Shown here: in pieces, positions 26,407-37,461 of the stretch | How positions within the stretch are numbered: the stretch's first letter is position 1 | How the letters are laid out: every line of letters starts with the position of its first letter | Source of the DNA: an uncultured Mucilaginibacter sp. | GTDB lineage: Bacteria; Bacteroidota; Bacteroidia; Sphingobacteriales; Sphingobacteriaceae | Assembly: GCA_903891475.1 (NCBI GenBank) | Contig: CAITEP010000013.1 | Location: 1 to 50,715 of the forward strand | Direction of reading: 5' to 3' | Length of the DNA stretch: 50,715 nt | Position numbers and translations under genes: made by a program | Notes under the pieces: model-generated | Database searches by the model: none | Told to the model about the DNA's origin: nothing | The model's input: only the letters and a program-made list of their open reading frames with translations

Positions 26407-27600
26407 TCAATTAATTACAGGTAATTTATAAAACTGTGGCTTCACTTCTTCCGGGAACTCAAAGTTGGTATAATCTGTTATTACATTATATAATGTATCG
26501 CGCTCAATAGGTTGCCTTCCTACGTGTTTAATTAAATCAACCAGTTCTTTGGTGCTCATGGCCGGGTGTTGTTCTTCGGCACCAGCCATGGAATATATTT
26601 TGGTAGTATCGTCTAATGTTCCATCAATATCATCTACCCCAAAATTTAAAGACAGTTGTGCGGTATTGCGACTAATCATTGCCCAATAGGCTTTGATATG
26701 GTCGAAATTATCTAGGTAAATTCTGGCAATCGCATAATTCCTCAAATCTTCAATTACTGAGACTTCCGGCACATGCGACATTTGATTATCCTGGTTGCGG
26801 AACTTCAGCGGTATAAAAGTTTGGAAACCGCCTGTTTTATCTTGTAACTGGCGCAATTGCTCCATATGGTCAACCCGGTGCCAATATTTTTCAATATGTC
26901 CGTATAACATGGTCGCGTTGGAGCGAGCACCTAGTTTATGCCATTCTTCATGTATAGCCAACCATTGTTCGCCGGTACATTTATCTTTGGCAATTTGCTC
27001 CCGTATTTCAGGGTGAAAAATCTCGGCTCCACCACCTGGTATTGAACCTAAGCCTGCATCAAACATCAGCTTCATACCTGTAGCGTAATCGATTTTCGCT
27101 TTTTTGAATATATAGTGATATTCAACAGGAGTCAATGCCTTGATATGTAATTCCGGACGATGTTCACGTATCTTACTAAACAATTCGCTGTAAAATGCAA
27201 CATCATATTGTGGCAATACGCCACCAACTATATGCACTTCGGTTACAGGTTCGTTGTCATATTTATAAACCAAGGCCAACATTTCGTCCATGGTGTACTC
27301 CCAACCTTCCGAGCGTTGCTTTATCAATCTCGAATAGGAGCAAAACTTACAATCGTAAACACATAAATTGGTAGGCTCAATATGAAAGTTGCGGTTAAAG
27401 TAGGTTCTGTCACCATGCTTTTTTTCGCGGATATAGTTTGCCAATACTCCTAAATACCCTAATTCGGCTTTTTCGTATAATAAAACACCTTCATCAAAGC
27501 TGATGCGCTCATTATTTTGCACCTTAAGCGCGATACTTTTTAACTCCTTGTCCAAATTCGGACTATCTATTAACAGTGATAAATTTTCTTGGGTTTCCAT
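26407..27600 (-). CDS. mqnE: Aminofutalosine synthase MqnE (radical SAM)
   Basis: This 397-residue radical SAM enzyme joins enolpyruvyl-benzoate with SAM to give aminofutalosine. The cluster motif is Cys80-x3-Cys84-x2-Cys87 (EPTNLCVYDCKFCSYSR). Other blocks are VTEVHIVGGVLPQYD, HIKALTPVEYHYIFKKA, SIPGGGAEIFHPEIREQI, NATMLYGHIEKYWHRVDHM and IDGTLDDTTKIYSMAGAEEQHP, the MqnE rather than MqnC version as I recall the families. It heads the group with the phosphatase and mqnA; mqnB, mqnC and mqnD are not in this window. A MetB-like gene is divergent to it. Confidence 0.88.
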   Translation of the reverse strand: METQENLSLLIDSPNLDKELKSIALKVQNNERISFDEGVLLYEKAELGYLGVLANYIREKKHGDRTYFNRNFHIEPTNLCVYDCKFCSYSRLIKQRSEGWEYTMDEMLALVYKYDNEPVTEVHIVGGVLPQYDVAFYSELFSKIREHRPELHIKALTPVEYHYIFKKAKIDYATGMKLMFDAGLGSIPGGGAEIFHPEIREQIAKDKCTGEQWLAIHEEWHKLGARSNATMLYGHIEKYWHRVDHMEQLRQLQDKTGGFQTFIPLKFRNQDNQMSHVPEVSVIEDLRNYAIARIYLDNFDHIKAYWAMISRNTAQLSLNFGVDDIDGTLDDTTKIYSMAGAEEQHPAMSTKELVDLIKHVGRQPIERDTLYNVITDYTNFEFPEEVKPQFYKLPVIN

Positions 27601-27726
27601 TCAAAAAATTTTGGTAAAAATAGGAAATGTTAGTGTAATGATGGTGTAAGATTTAATTTGATGGCAATAGGCTGTTTAATTTTTTATATTGATTTTAATA
27701 TTTGGTACGCTTGCAATTGAATTTCC

Positions 27727-27734
27727 TATTTTTG
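27727..27734 (+). promoter_or_regulatory. Candidate -7 box for the MetB-like gene
   Basis: TATTTTTG matches TAnnTTTG and lies 15 bases before the ATG at 27749. TTTG at about 27700-27704 is a possible upstream element with a slightly long spacer. The transcript would be nearly leaderless. Confidence 0.4.
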
Positions 27735-27748
27735 TAAAAACCATTACC

Positions 27749-28867
27749 ATGAAAATTGAAACCATTGCCATACACGCTGGTAATACTACCGATGAAGGTT
27801 CGAGAGCGGTTATCCACCCAATTGTAACTTCTACCACTTTTGAGCGTGCCTCCGATGGTACTTATCCCGGAGGTTATCAATACAGCAGATCCGGCAATCC
27901 AAACCGAACTTTGCTCGAAAATGTTTTGGCAAAACTGGAAGGTGGTGCTGATGCGGCCACATTTTCTTCAGGTAACGCTGCAGGCATGGCAGTTTTTCAA
28001 TCATTGGCACCGGGTTCGCATATCATCGCGCCCGATGATATGTATCATGGCTTGCGCAACCAATTAAAAAACTTGTTTGCCGATATTTTAACTTTTGATT
28101 TTATCGACATCAACAATACAGAAGTATTAAAAAATCATATAAAACCAACTACCAAACTGATATGGGTGGAAACTCCATCCAATCCCTTATTAAAGGTAAC
28201 CGATATCAGGAAAGTGGTTGAAATTGCACATCCACAAAACATAACCGTGGTATGCGATAATACTTTTGCCACGCCAATTTGCCAACAGCCACTATCTTTT
28301 GGTGTTGATATGGTGATGCACTCCAGCACTAAGTATTTTGGCGGGCATAGCGATTTGATGGGTGGCGTTTTAATTACAAAAGAAAAAACAAGCCAATGGC
28401 AAAAAATACGGCAGATACAAGAAATGGGGGGCGCCATCCCTTCGCCGATGGATTGCTACCTACTGGTTAGGAGCATCAAAACATTGCCTTACCGTGTTCG
28501 AGGACATGTAAATAATGCCACCTTATTGGCCAATTATTTAAACACTCACCCTAAAGTAGAAAGAGTATTATATCCCGGATTACCCTCCCACCCGCAACAT
28601 GAAATAGCTAAAGGTCAAATGAGTAGTTTTGGTGGCATGCTTTCTTTTTGTGTTATTGGTGGCGAAGCGGAGGCCAGAAGAATAATCAATAAGCTGCAAT
28701 TATTTACACAAGCTACCAGTTTAGGCGGCGTTGAAAGTTTGATTGAGCACCGTGCATCGGTTGAAGGACCGGATACTAAAACGCCTTTGAACCTGCTCCG
28801 TGTATCGGTAGGATTGGAACATATTGACGATTTAATTGCCGATTTGGAGCAAGCTTTTAACGATTAA
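27749..28867 (+). CDS. Cystathionine gamma-synthase/lyase-like PLP enzyme
   Basis: This 372-residue Cys/Met-metabolism PLP enzyme begins MKIETIAIHAGNTTDEGSRA. The longer frame from 27689 would add 20 residues overlapping the -7 box and is rejected. Blocks are YQYSRSGNPNRTLLE, SSGNAAGMAV, VETPSNPLLKV, CDNTFATP and the PLP-binding Lys195 in MHSSTKYFGGHSD, with SLGGVESLIEHRASVEGP near the end. Homology supports gamma-synthase or gamma-lyase activity; sequence alone does not separate them. The location before metY-metX-hom suggests transsulfuration of O-acetylhomoserine with cysteine. Confidence 0.85.
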   Translation: MKIETIAIHAGNTTDEGSRAVIHPIVTSTTFERASDGTYPGGYQYSRSGNPNRTLLENVLAKLEGGADAATFSSGNAAGMAVFQSLAPGSHIIAPDDMYHGLRNQLKNLFADILTFDFIDINNTEVLKNHIKPTTKLIWVETPSNPLLKVTDIRKVVEIAHPQNITVVCDNTFATPICQQPLSFGVDMVMHSSTKYFGGHSDLMGGVLITKEKTSQWQKIRQIQEMGGAIPSPMDCYLLVRSIKTLPYRVRGHVNNATLLANYLNTHPKVERVLYPGLPSHPQHEIAKGQMSSFGGMLSFCVIGGEAEARRIINKLQLFTQATSLGGVESLIEHRASVEGPDTKTPLNLLRVSVGLEHIDDLIADLEQAFND

Positions 28868-28888
28868 AATAAAATCGAAATAAAAAAA

Positions 28889-28921
28889 TTTGTATTATTC
28901 AAAAATATCCTATTATATTTG
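28889..28921 (+). promoter_or_regulatory. Promoter of the metY operon
   Basis: TTTG (28889-28892), 21 bases, then TATATTTG (28914-28921). It matches the Bacteroidota consensus well. Transcription would start near 28928, about 45 bases before the riboswitch. Confidence 0.6.
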
Positions 28922-28973
28922 TCGACATAATAGGTAGAGATACCCTAATCAGTTTCCAAGCTATTGGATATTG

Positions 28974-29080
28974 ATTTATAAAGAAGCGGCGAGAGATCAG
29001 GCTCAATAACCCGCTGGCAACCCTTTAATAAAAGTAGGTGCCAATTCCTGTCCCGGCAAATAACACCGGGGAATATAAAT
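28974..29080 (+). ncRNA. SAM riboswitch (SAM-I/SAM-IV clan)
   Basis: The hallmark core elements of S-adenosylmethionine riboswitches are present: GGCGAGAGATCAGGCTC, then CCGCTGGCAACCC, then GGTGCCAATTCCTG. P1 is ATTTATA (28974-28980) with TATAAAT (29074-29080). P2 includes AGCGG (28985-28989) with CCGCT (29011-29015). P3 joins the GGCAACC and GGTGCC strands. A further hairpin CCCGG (29052-29056) with CCGGG (29066-29070) lies before the P1 return strand. It sits before metY, metX and homoserine dehydrogenase, so SAM feedback is expected. No U-run terminator follows it. Confidence 0.88.
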
Positions 29081-29095
29081 TTAATTTTTAAAAAA

Positions 29096-29182
29096 ATGCT
29101 GATTAACAAAAACACCATTCACCCATCTACAATTCTTAAACATTCAACCTGTAGCAGTATTTGTTGCTGTATGTGTTGCTAG
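29096..29182 (+). CDS. Cys-rich leader peptide before metY
   Basis: A 28-codon ORF starts with ATG after an A run 15 bases past the riboswitch and ends in TAG. The peptide begins MLINKNTIHPSTILKHST and ends in CSSICCCMCC: six Cys in the last ten residues, in a genome region where Cys is rare. No signal peptide or membrane helix is seen. The pattern, a short ORF with a cluster of one amino acid at its end just before biosynthetic genes, is that of attenuation leaders. Sensing cysteine supply would fit a gene that incorporates sulfide. Translation has not been shown. Confidence 0.6.
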   Translation: MLINKNTIHPSTILKHSTCSSICCCMCC

Positions 29183-29188
29183 TTCCAA

Positions 29189-29247
29189 ACACGTTTTCAT
29201 TTCCTGAAAATTCACGTGTATTCAAATGGGATTTATTTCCCTTTGAA
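29189..29247 (+). promoter_or_regulatory. Two hairpins downstream of the Cys-rich leader ORF
   Basis: ACACGTTTTC (29189-29198) pairs with GAAAA...CGTGT (29206-29219, 4-base bulge). Then TTCAAA-t-GGGA (29221-29231) pairs with TCCCTTTGAA (29238-29247). Neither is followed by a T run, so they are not classic terminators. They may respond to ribosome position on the leader or affect access to metY. Confidence 0.4.
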
Positions 29248-29284
29248 AAAAAAAATCGACTTCAATTATCAACAATATTTATAA

Positions 29285-30619
<1,335 letters not shown>

Positions 30620-30654
30620 GTAATTAGGTTGATAAATGGCTAAAATAATTGCCG

Positions 30655-30715
30655 ACCCGAAATAAGTAGCTTGAGATGTTTTATAATTAAGCATTTATTT
30701 ATGCTTATTTCGGGT
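30655..30715. repeat. 12-bp inverted repeat between metY and metX
   Basis: ACCCGAAATAAG (30655-30666) pairs with CTTATTTCGGGT (30704-30715). Inside it, AAGCAT (30689-30694) can instead pair with ATGCTT (30701-30706), which overlaps the outer stem, so two folds compete. There is no T run after it, so it may be a processing or partial-termination element between the two genes. Confidence 0.45.
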
Positions 30716-30740
30716 TCTTATAAATTGAATAAACGTATTA

Positions 30741-31796
30741 ATGAACACAAATACTTTTAAATATACAAATACATTTAAGCTTGAATCGGGCAGGGTACTC
30801 AGTGAGTTGGAAATTGGATACCATACCTATGGCAAAATAAATAAAAATGCTACCAATGTGGTTTGGGTTTGCCATGCCTTAACAGCAAATTCGGATGTGT
30901 TTGATTGGTGGAAGGGCTTCTTTGGGGAAAATGATTACTTTAACCCTCATGATTATTTTATTGTTTGTGCCAATATCCTAGGTTCGCCTTATGGTACAAC
31001 AAACCCATTAAGCATCAATCCACATACAAAAGAAACATATTACCTTGACTTTCCTCAATTTACGGTGAGGGATATGGTAAAAGCACACCAACTGTTGGCC
31101 GACCATTTACAGATACAAAGCATCGAAATATTGATAGGTGGCTCCCTAGGTGGACAACAGGCGATGGAATGGGCCATTTATTCGCCCTCATTTATTAAAA
31201 ATTTAATATTAATCGCCACCAATGCAAGGCATTCTCCCTGGGGTATCGCTTTTAACGAGTCGCAGCGTTTGGCATTAAGTGCCGACCCGACCTTTTATTC
31301 AAAAACACCTAATGGGGGTTACAAAGGCCTAAAAGCTGCCAGAAGTATCGCGCTCCTCTCCTATCGTAATTTTAAAACCTATGGTATTACCCAACAGGAA
31401 GAGGGTGACCATGCGGTTGATCATTACAAGGCGGCATCGTACCAAAACTATCAAGGCGAAAAATTAGTGAACCGCTTTAATGCCTATAGCTACTGGTATT
31501 TATCAAAAAGTATGGATTCGCATAATGTGGGTAGAGGACGTAACGGTGTTGAAAAAGCCTTAAGCCAAATTAAGGCACGCACCTTGGTGATTGGCATTAA
31601 GTCGGATCTTTTATTTCCGATAGAAGAGCAGGAATATTTATTCCGACATATTCCAAAATCGGCCTTTGCCGAAATAGATTCCTTTTACGGTCATGATGGA
31701 TTTTTGATTGAAACAGAAATTTTAACGAATATTGTGACCTCCTTTTTTAAAACAGGGGTAAAAGGAAAAATTATTGATTTACAACAATCTGCATAA
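30741..31796 (+). CDS. metX: Homoserine O-acetyltransferase MetX
   Basis: This 351-residue alpha/beta hydrolase transfers acetyl from acetyl-CoA to homoserine. The nucleophile Ser135 is in [16 protein letters not shown]. The Asp and His of the triad are in [10 protein letters not shown] and [28 protein letters not shown] and [17 protein letters not shown] are typical MetX loops. The stop codon TAA is directly followed by the ATG of the dehydrogenase gene, so the two are translated in tandem. It makes the substrate for metY upstream. Confidence 0.93.
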   Translation: MNTNTFKYTNTFKLESGRVLSELEIGYHTYGKINKNATNVVWVCHALTANSDVFDWWKGFFGENDYFNPHDYFIVCANILGSPYGTTNPLSINPHTKETYYLDFPQFTVRDMVKAHQLLADHLQIQSIEILIGGSLGGQQAMEWAIYSPSFIKNLILIATNARHSPWGIAFNESQRLALSADPTFYSKTPNGGYKGLKAARSIALLSYRNFKTYGITQQEEGDHAVDHYKAASYQNYQGEKLVNRFNAYSYWYLSKSMDSHNVGRGRNGVEKALSQIKARTLVIGIKSDLLFPIEEQEYLFRHIPKSAFAEIDSFYGHDGFLIETEILTNIVTSFFKTGVKGKIIDLQQSA

Positions 31797-33002
31797 ATGA
31801 GTAAAAAATTAAATATAGGTCTGTTTGGCTTTGGTGTGGTAGGACAAGGTTTGTATGATATTATAAAAACCAAACACCTCAATTTAGAAATCGTAAAAAT
31901 TGCCATCAAAAACCCGGAGAAGGAACGTTCATTGCCGGCACACTTGTTTACCACAAACAAGGAGGATTTATTAAATAACCCCGAAATAAATACCATTGTT
32001 GAACTGATAAATGATACAGAGGCCGCTTTCGAAATTGTATCAAGAGCATTGAGTACCGGTAAGAATGTAGTATCGGCCAGTAAAAAAATGATTGCCCTGC
32101 ATTTGGATGAGTTGATTGCCTTACAGCATCAATTTGGAACTTCGTTATTGTACGAAGGTGCGGTTTGCGGTAGTATCCCGATTATCCGTAACCTTGAAGA
32201 ATATTATGATAATGAACTTTTACATTCCATCAGTGGTATTTTTAATGGTTCATCTAATTTCATACTGTCAAAAGGATTTAACGAGAATTTAGATTATGAT
32301 ACTGCCTTAAAACAGGCCCAGGATTTAGGTTTTGCCGAAACTGACCCAACCAGCGATGTGGGTGGTTTTGATGCCAAATATAAACTGGTAATTGCCGCGG
32401 CGCATGCCTACGGTTTGGTTACTGATCCTGATAAGGTGTTCAATCTTGGTATACAAAACCTTTCGGCCAATGATTTACAGTATGCCCGAGAGAAAAACCT
32501 AAAAATAAAACTGGTACCTATAGCCAAAGAGCTGGATGATAAAAATGTAGCCCTTTTTGTGCTTCCTAAGTTTGTGAACCAGCAGGAGTTTTTATACAAC
32601 GTTGAAAATGAATATAATGGTGTAATTGTACAAGCAGCCTTTGCCGATCAGCAATTCTTTTTTGGTAAGGGCGCGGGTGGGCATCCAACAGGGTCGGCGG
32701 TATTGTCGGATATTGCCGCCTTGCGGTATGGTTATCAATACGAATACAAGAAAGCAAAAGAGCGTAAAGATTTAAACTTTACCAACGATATTTTATTAAC
32801 CATTTACGTGAGATATCAAGACGAAGCTTTATTGCAAACCCTAAATTTTGAACATATTAATGAGCGTTATTATTCGGGGAATTATAAGTATGTAATTGGT
32901 AAAATTAATTTACAAAACCTGATTGCTAACGAAGTTCTAATAGCCAGCGACAAAGCATTTGTAGCCTTTGCCGACCAACTATCGTCTATTACAAAAGCTT
33001 AA
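31797..33002 (+). CDS. hom: Homoserine dehydrogenase
   Basis: This 401-residue NAD(P)-dependent enzyme reduces aspartate semialdehyde to homoserine. The Rossmann motif is IGLFGFGVVGQGLYD. VVSASKKMIALH holds the catalytic-site Lys. SGIFNGSSNFI, GFAETDPTSDVGGFDAKYKL and GAGGHPTGSAVLSDI are diagnostic. It is a monofunctional enzyme without an aspartokinase domain; the C-terminal part is short and no clear ACT domain is seen. Its start abuts the metX stop. A strong terminator ends the operon. Confidence 0.93.
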   Translation: MSKKLNIGLFGFGVVGQGLYDIIKTKHLNLEIVKIAIKNPEKERSLPAHLFTTNKEDLLNNPEINTIVELINDTEAAFEIVSRALSTGKNVVSASKKMIALHLDELIALQHQFGTSLLYEGAVCGSIPIIRNLEEYYDNELLHSISGIFNGSSNFILSKGFNENLDYDTALKQAQDLGFAETDPTSDVGGFDAKYKLVIAAAHAYGLVTDPDKVFNLGIQNLSANDLQYAREKNLKIKLVPIAKELDDKNVALFVLPKFVNQQEFLYNVENEYNGVIVQAAFADQQFFFGKGAGGHPTGSAVLSDIAALRYGYQYEYKKAKERKDLNFTNDILLTIYVRYQDEALLQTLNFEHINERYYSGNYKYVIGKINLQNLIANEVLIASDKAFVAFADQLSSITKA

Positions 33003-33030
33003 TTTCCATTTTTTTAAATAGTTTTTTTGC

Positions 33031-33049
33031 AGGAGCCCAAAAGGCTCCT
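33031..33049 (+). terminator. Terminator of the met operon
   Basis: AGGAGCC (33031-33037) pairs with GGCTCCT (33043-33049) around a 5-base loop, followed by TTTTTT. Confidence 0.9.
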
Positions 33050-33159
33050 TTTTTGTTAAAGAATTTTTAAAAGGAATTGTAAATTGATGTGGATTTGGTT
33101 TTTGGAATAAAAAAGGCTATTTATGTATAAGAAACCAAATCAAGACCAAATATCAATAT

Positions 33160-34404
33160 ATGAAGCGTAGCTATTACATGGTAGTATTGATCATGCTTAC
33201 CTTTTTTGTGATCTCATTTATCACCAATATCATTGGCCCACTATCTCCCGAATTTATCAAGGATTTTAAATTGAGTGATCTGATGGCCGGTATACTTCCA
33301 TTCGCCTTTTTTATTGCATACGGTATCATGTCGATCCCTACCAGTATGTTGGTTCAAAAATATAACGAAAAGATAATTATGGTAGCTGCTTTTGTGGTGG
33401 CATTTATTGGCTCCTTATTATTGGCCTTTTACCCTAATTATCTTACAGCTATATTATCGCTCTTTTTAATAGGTTGTGGCATGGCCATGTTGCAAGTGGT
33501 CATTAATCCTTTATTGCGAACCGCCGGGGGCGAAGAAAATTATGCCTTTACCTCCGTTTTGGCTCAATTGATATTTGGTGGAGCGTCTTTTATTAGTCCG
33601 CTGGTTTATTCTGCAATGGTTGTTAATTTATCTGGGAAGGGGAATTCAACTTTTTTTAACCTATTCCACAGTTTGGTACCACAAAATCTCCCTTGGATTT
33701 CACTTTACTGGCTCTTCGCGTTTATAAGTTTCTTGATGTTTATCATTTTATCGGCCTCTAAATTTCCGCAAGTTGAATTGGCAAATGATGAAAAAGCGGG
33801 TCCATTGAAAACACATGTTGATTTATTTAAAAACCGGGTAGTGATTTTATATTTCATCGCCCTTTTTTGCTATGTAGGAACCGAGCAAGGGGTAAGTTAC
33901 TGGATGTCGCAGTTTTTGTACCAATACCATCATTTTAATCCGGAAACAATCGGCGCGAATGCGGTTGCCTATTTTTGGGGACTAATGACCGTTGGCGGGA
34001 TAGTAGGCTTATTTTTATTAAAATTGGTTGATAGTCGTAAGCTATTGGTTGGTTTTACCATACCGGCCCTCATCGCCTTAACCTTTGGTTTGTTCGGGAG
34101 CGCAGAGGTTTCGTTGTATGCATTCCCTATCGTAGGTTTTTTCATGTCGGTGATGTATCCTATTGTTTTTTCCCTAGCATTAAGTTCAGTGAGCGAAAAC
34201 CATGGCTCATTTGCAGGCATATTAGTAACCGGCATTATAGGCGGAGCGGTGGTACAAATTCTAATTGGTGGCTTGGGCAATTTATTTGGTTTGCGTACCG
34301 CCATGGTATTAATTTACGTTACCATGGGCTATATTTTAAGCATAGGTTTTTGGGCAAAGCCATTGGTAACCAATAAAACTATTTTCACAAAAGATAATAT
34401 TTAG
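33160..34404 (+). CDS. FHS-family sugar:H+ symporter (MFS)
   Basis: This 414-residue MFS protein resembles the fucose/glucose/galactose permease branch. The start has LTFFVISFITNIIGPLSPEF; FAFFIAYGIMSIPTSMLVQKYNEK is the helix 2-3 region, and GCGMAMLQVVINPLLRTAGGEENYAFTSVLAQLIFGGASFISP contains the typical helix 4-5 Asn/Pro block. The start ATG at 33160 opens directly into helix 1. A ROK sugar kinase gene starts five bases after its stop, which strongly suggests uptake followed by phosphorylation of one sugar. Which hexose cannot be read. Confidence 0.83.
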   Translation: MKRSYYMVVLIMLTFFVISFITNIIGPLSPEFIKDFKLSDLMAGILPFAFFIAYGIMSIPTSMLVQKYNEKIIMVAAFVVAFIGSLLLAFYPNYLTAILSLFLIGCGMAMLQVVINPLLRTAGGEENYAFTSVLAQLIFGGASFISPLVYSAMVVNLSGKGNSTFFNLFHSLVPQNLPWISLYWLFAFISFLMFIILSASKFPQVELANDEKAGPLKTHVDLFKNRVVILYFIALFCYVGTEQGVSYWMSQFLYQYHHFNPETIGANAVAYFWGLMTVGGIVGLFLLKLVDSRKLLVGFTIPALIALTFGLFGSAEVSLYAFPIVGFFMSVMYPIVFSLALSSVSENHGSFAGILVTGIIGGAVVQILIGGLGNLFGLRTAMVLIYVTMGYILSIGFWAKPLVTNKTIFTKDNI

Positions 34405-34408
34405 CAAA

Positions 34409-35260
34409 GTGATAGAAGAAAAAGTAATAGGGATTGATTTAGGTGCCACCAATATTAGGGGCGCAGTAGTAAACGAGGAAGGCTTGGTAAATATTCTTTC
34501 CAGAAAAATACATATTAAAGGAACCGAAGATGAGGTGCTTGAAGATGTTTTTTGGCTGATTGATAACTTAATTGAACCCGGTATAAAAGCAATAGGCATA
34601 GGCGTACCTAGCGTGGTGAACGTAAAAGAAGGTATTGTATATGATGTGATCCATATACCATCATGGAAGGAAGTACACCTGAAAAAAATATTGGAGGCAA
34701 AATATCAATTACCTGTTTTTGTAAATAATGATGCCAATTGTTTTGCCCTGGGCGAATATTATTTTGGTAAGGGAAAGGGTGCGGTTAACATGATCGGACT
34801 TACCATCGGCACTGGCTTAGGTGCAGGAATTATTATCAACCACCATTTATACGCAGGCAAAAACTGCGGAGCAGGCGAATTTGGGATGGTTGATTATTTG
34901 GATCATAACTATGAATATTATGCAAGTGGTTCCTTTTTTCAAAATATTCACCAACTAGGAGGTGAAGAAACCTATGAATTGGCAAAAAATGGAGTTGATT
35001 TTGCGTTATCGCGATATACCGAACTTGGCAAGCATTTGGGAAACGCTATCAAAATGATTTTATATACCTATGATGTAGATATGATTATTTTAGGAGGCTC
35101 AGTAGCTTCGGCTTATTCGCTTTTTGAGAAAGGAATGTGGGAGCGTATCCATACTTTTGAATTTCCTAAAAGCATTGAAGGCCTGAAAATTCAAACCTCC
35201 ACGCTCGAAAATAGTGGCATATTAGGAGCGGCAGCGCTCTATCAAGATGCTAGAACTTGA
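34409..35260 (+). CDS. ROK-family sugar kinase (glucokinase-like)
   Basis: This 283-residue ROK protein without a DNA-binding domain starts with GTG, four bases past the transporter stop. The phosphate-binding motif is GIDLGATNIRGAVV, NNDANCFALGEYYFGKGKG carries the catalytic Asp, and LTIGTGLGAGIII is the second phosphate loop. The usual zinc-binding CxCGxxGCxE motif is absent, replaced by FGMVDYLDHNYEYYASGSFF, as in a Bacteroidota subgroup. It likely phosphorylates the hexose imported by its neighbour. Confidence 0.85.
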   Translation: MIEEKVIGIDLGATNIRGAVVNEEGLVNILSRKIHIKGTEDEVLEDVFWLIDNLIEPGIKAIGIGVPSVVNVKEGIVYDVIHIPSWKEVHLKKILEAKYQLPVFVNNDANCFALGEYYFGKGKGAVNMIGLTIGTGLGAGIIINHHLYAGKNCGAGEFGMVDYLDHNYEYYASGSFFQNIHQLGGEETYELAKNGVDFALSRYTELGKHLGNAIKMILYTYDVDMIILGGSVASAYSLFEKGMWERIHTFEFPKSIEGLKIQTSTLENSGILGAAALYQDART

Positions 35261-35286
35261 TAAATAGATGCCACTCCTATTCAGTT

Positions 35287-36768
<1,482 letters not shown>

Positions 36769-36790
36769 TTATGAGTTATTATTTGCCGGG

Positions 36791-36798
36791 CAAAGCTA
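36791..36798 (-). promoter_or_regulatory. Candidate -7 box for guaB
   Basis: TAGCTTTG on the minus strand matches TAnnTTTG, 35 bases before the guaB start. No clear TTTG partner was identified. Confidence 0.35.
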
Positions 36799-36926
36799 CC
36801 CTTTTATTTTGATAATTAAAAACTTGAGATATAAATTATTGCTTTAAAATGAGTATCCTATATATTGGGGTTTAGGATACTCATTGTTAAGTTCAAATAA
36901 TAAAAATACTTTTGTGTTTACAATAC

Positions 36927-37316
36927 TCACTTGGTTTTGTTGAACATATAATTCTCAATTTTCCATTCATTATCTTCTTTTTTCAAGATAAATAATTCAC
37001 AATTTTCTTCGGGTACCGTTTCGCCTGTTGCGTGGATCAAGGTGGTGCCTTTAGAATTGGTACGTGCAAAGGCTAAATCGCCATTGATTCCAATCTCCTC
37101 AATAAAAAATTCAATGTTTAACTTTATGTTGCTAAATACATAACCATATGAACCTGCCAATTGTTCCTAACCTATGGCTGTAGGTGCATTGCTTGGCATA
37201 AACACCCCATTTTGGGCATAAAGTGGTAAAACACTTTCTACGCTTGAATTGTTCAAAGCATCGCGGTAGGTAAACAATAATTGTTCAATTGATTTTTTTT
37301 CGGTTAAATTTTCCAT
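36927..37316 (-). pseudogene. NTF2/SnoaL-like protein gene interrupted by an in-frame stop
   Basis: Reading from the ATG at 37316 gives MENLTEKKSIEQLLFTYRDA and on to PSNAPTAIG, then TAG at codon 50 (37167-37169), then EQLAGSYGYVFSNIKLNIEF and on to WKIENYMFNKTK in the same frame. The whole frame (129 codons) has the layout of a small NTF2-like (SnoaL/DUF4440) protein: an N-terminal helix, the LYAQNGVFMP strand and the C-terminal EWKIENY strand. One base change explains the stop. The gene sits between guaB and a Crp-like regulator, and has a -7 box at 37387-37394. Confidence 0.75.
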
Positions 37317-37386
37317 GATTGTTTTCTTTAATTTGCTTGTTAAATTTTATTAATTCTCTGTTGTTCATTCACTTAAATGAACTATA

Positions 37387-37394
37387 CAAAGTTA
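37387..37394 (-). promoter_or_regulatory. Candidate -7 box for the NTF2-like gene
   Basis: TAACTTTG on the minus strand matches TAnnTTTG, about 70 bases before the ATG at 37316. It lies between the Crp-like regulator and the broken gene. Confidence 0.35.
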
Positions 37395-37461
37395 TGGCAA
37401 GCCTAAAATTTAACCTTTGAAGCAGGTTAAGAAATACCCTTAAACTATATTAAGACCAAAG

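Noticed and set aside
29221..29247. Hairpin TTCAAAtGGGA/TCCCTTTGAA read as the terminator of a classic attenuator
   Set aside because: It is followed by a run of A, not T, on the transcribed strand, so it cannot be called a rho-independent terminator for metY.
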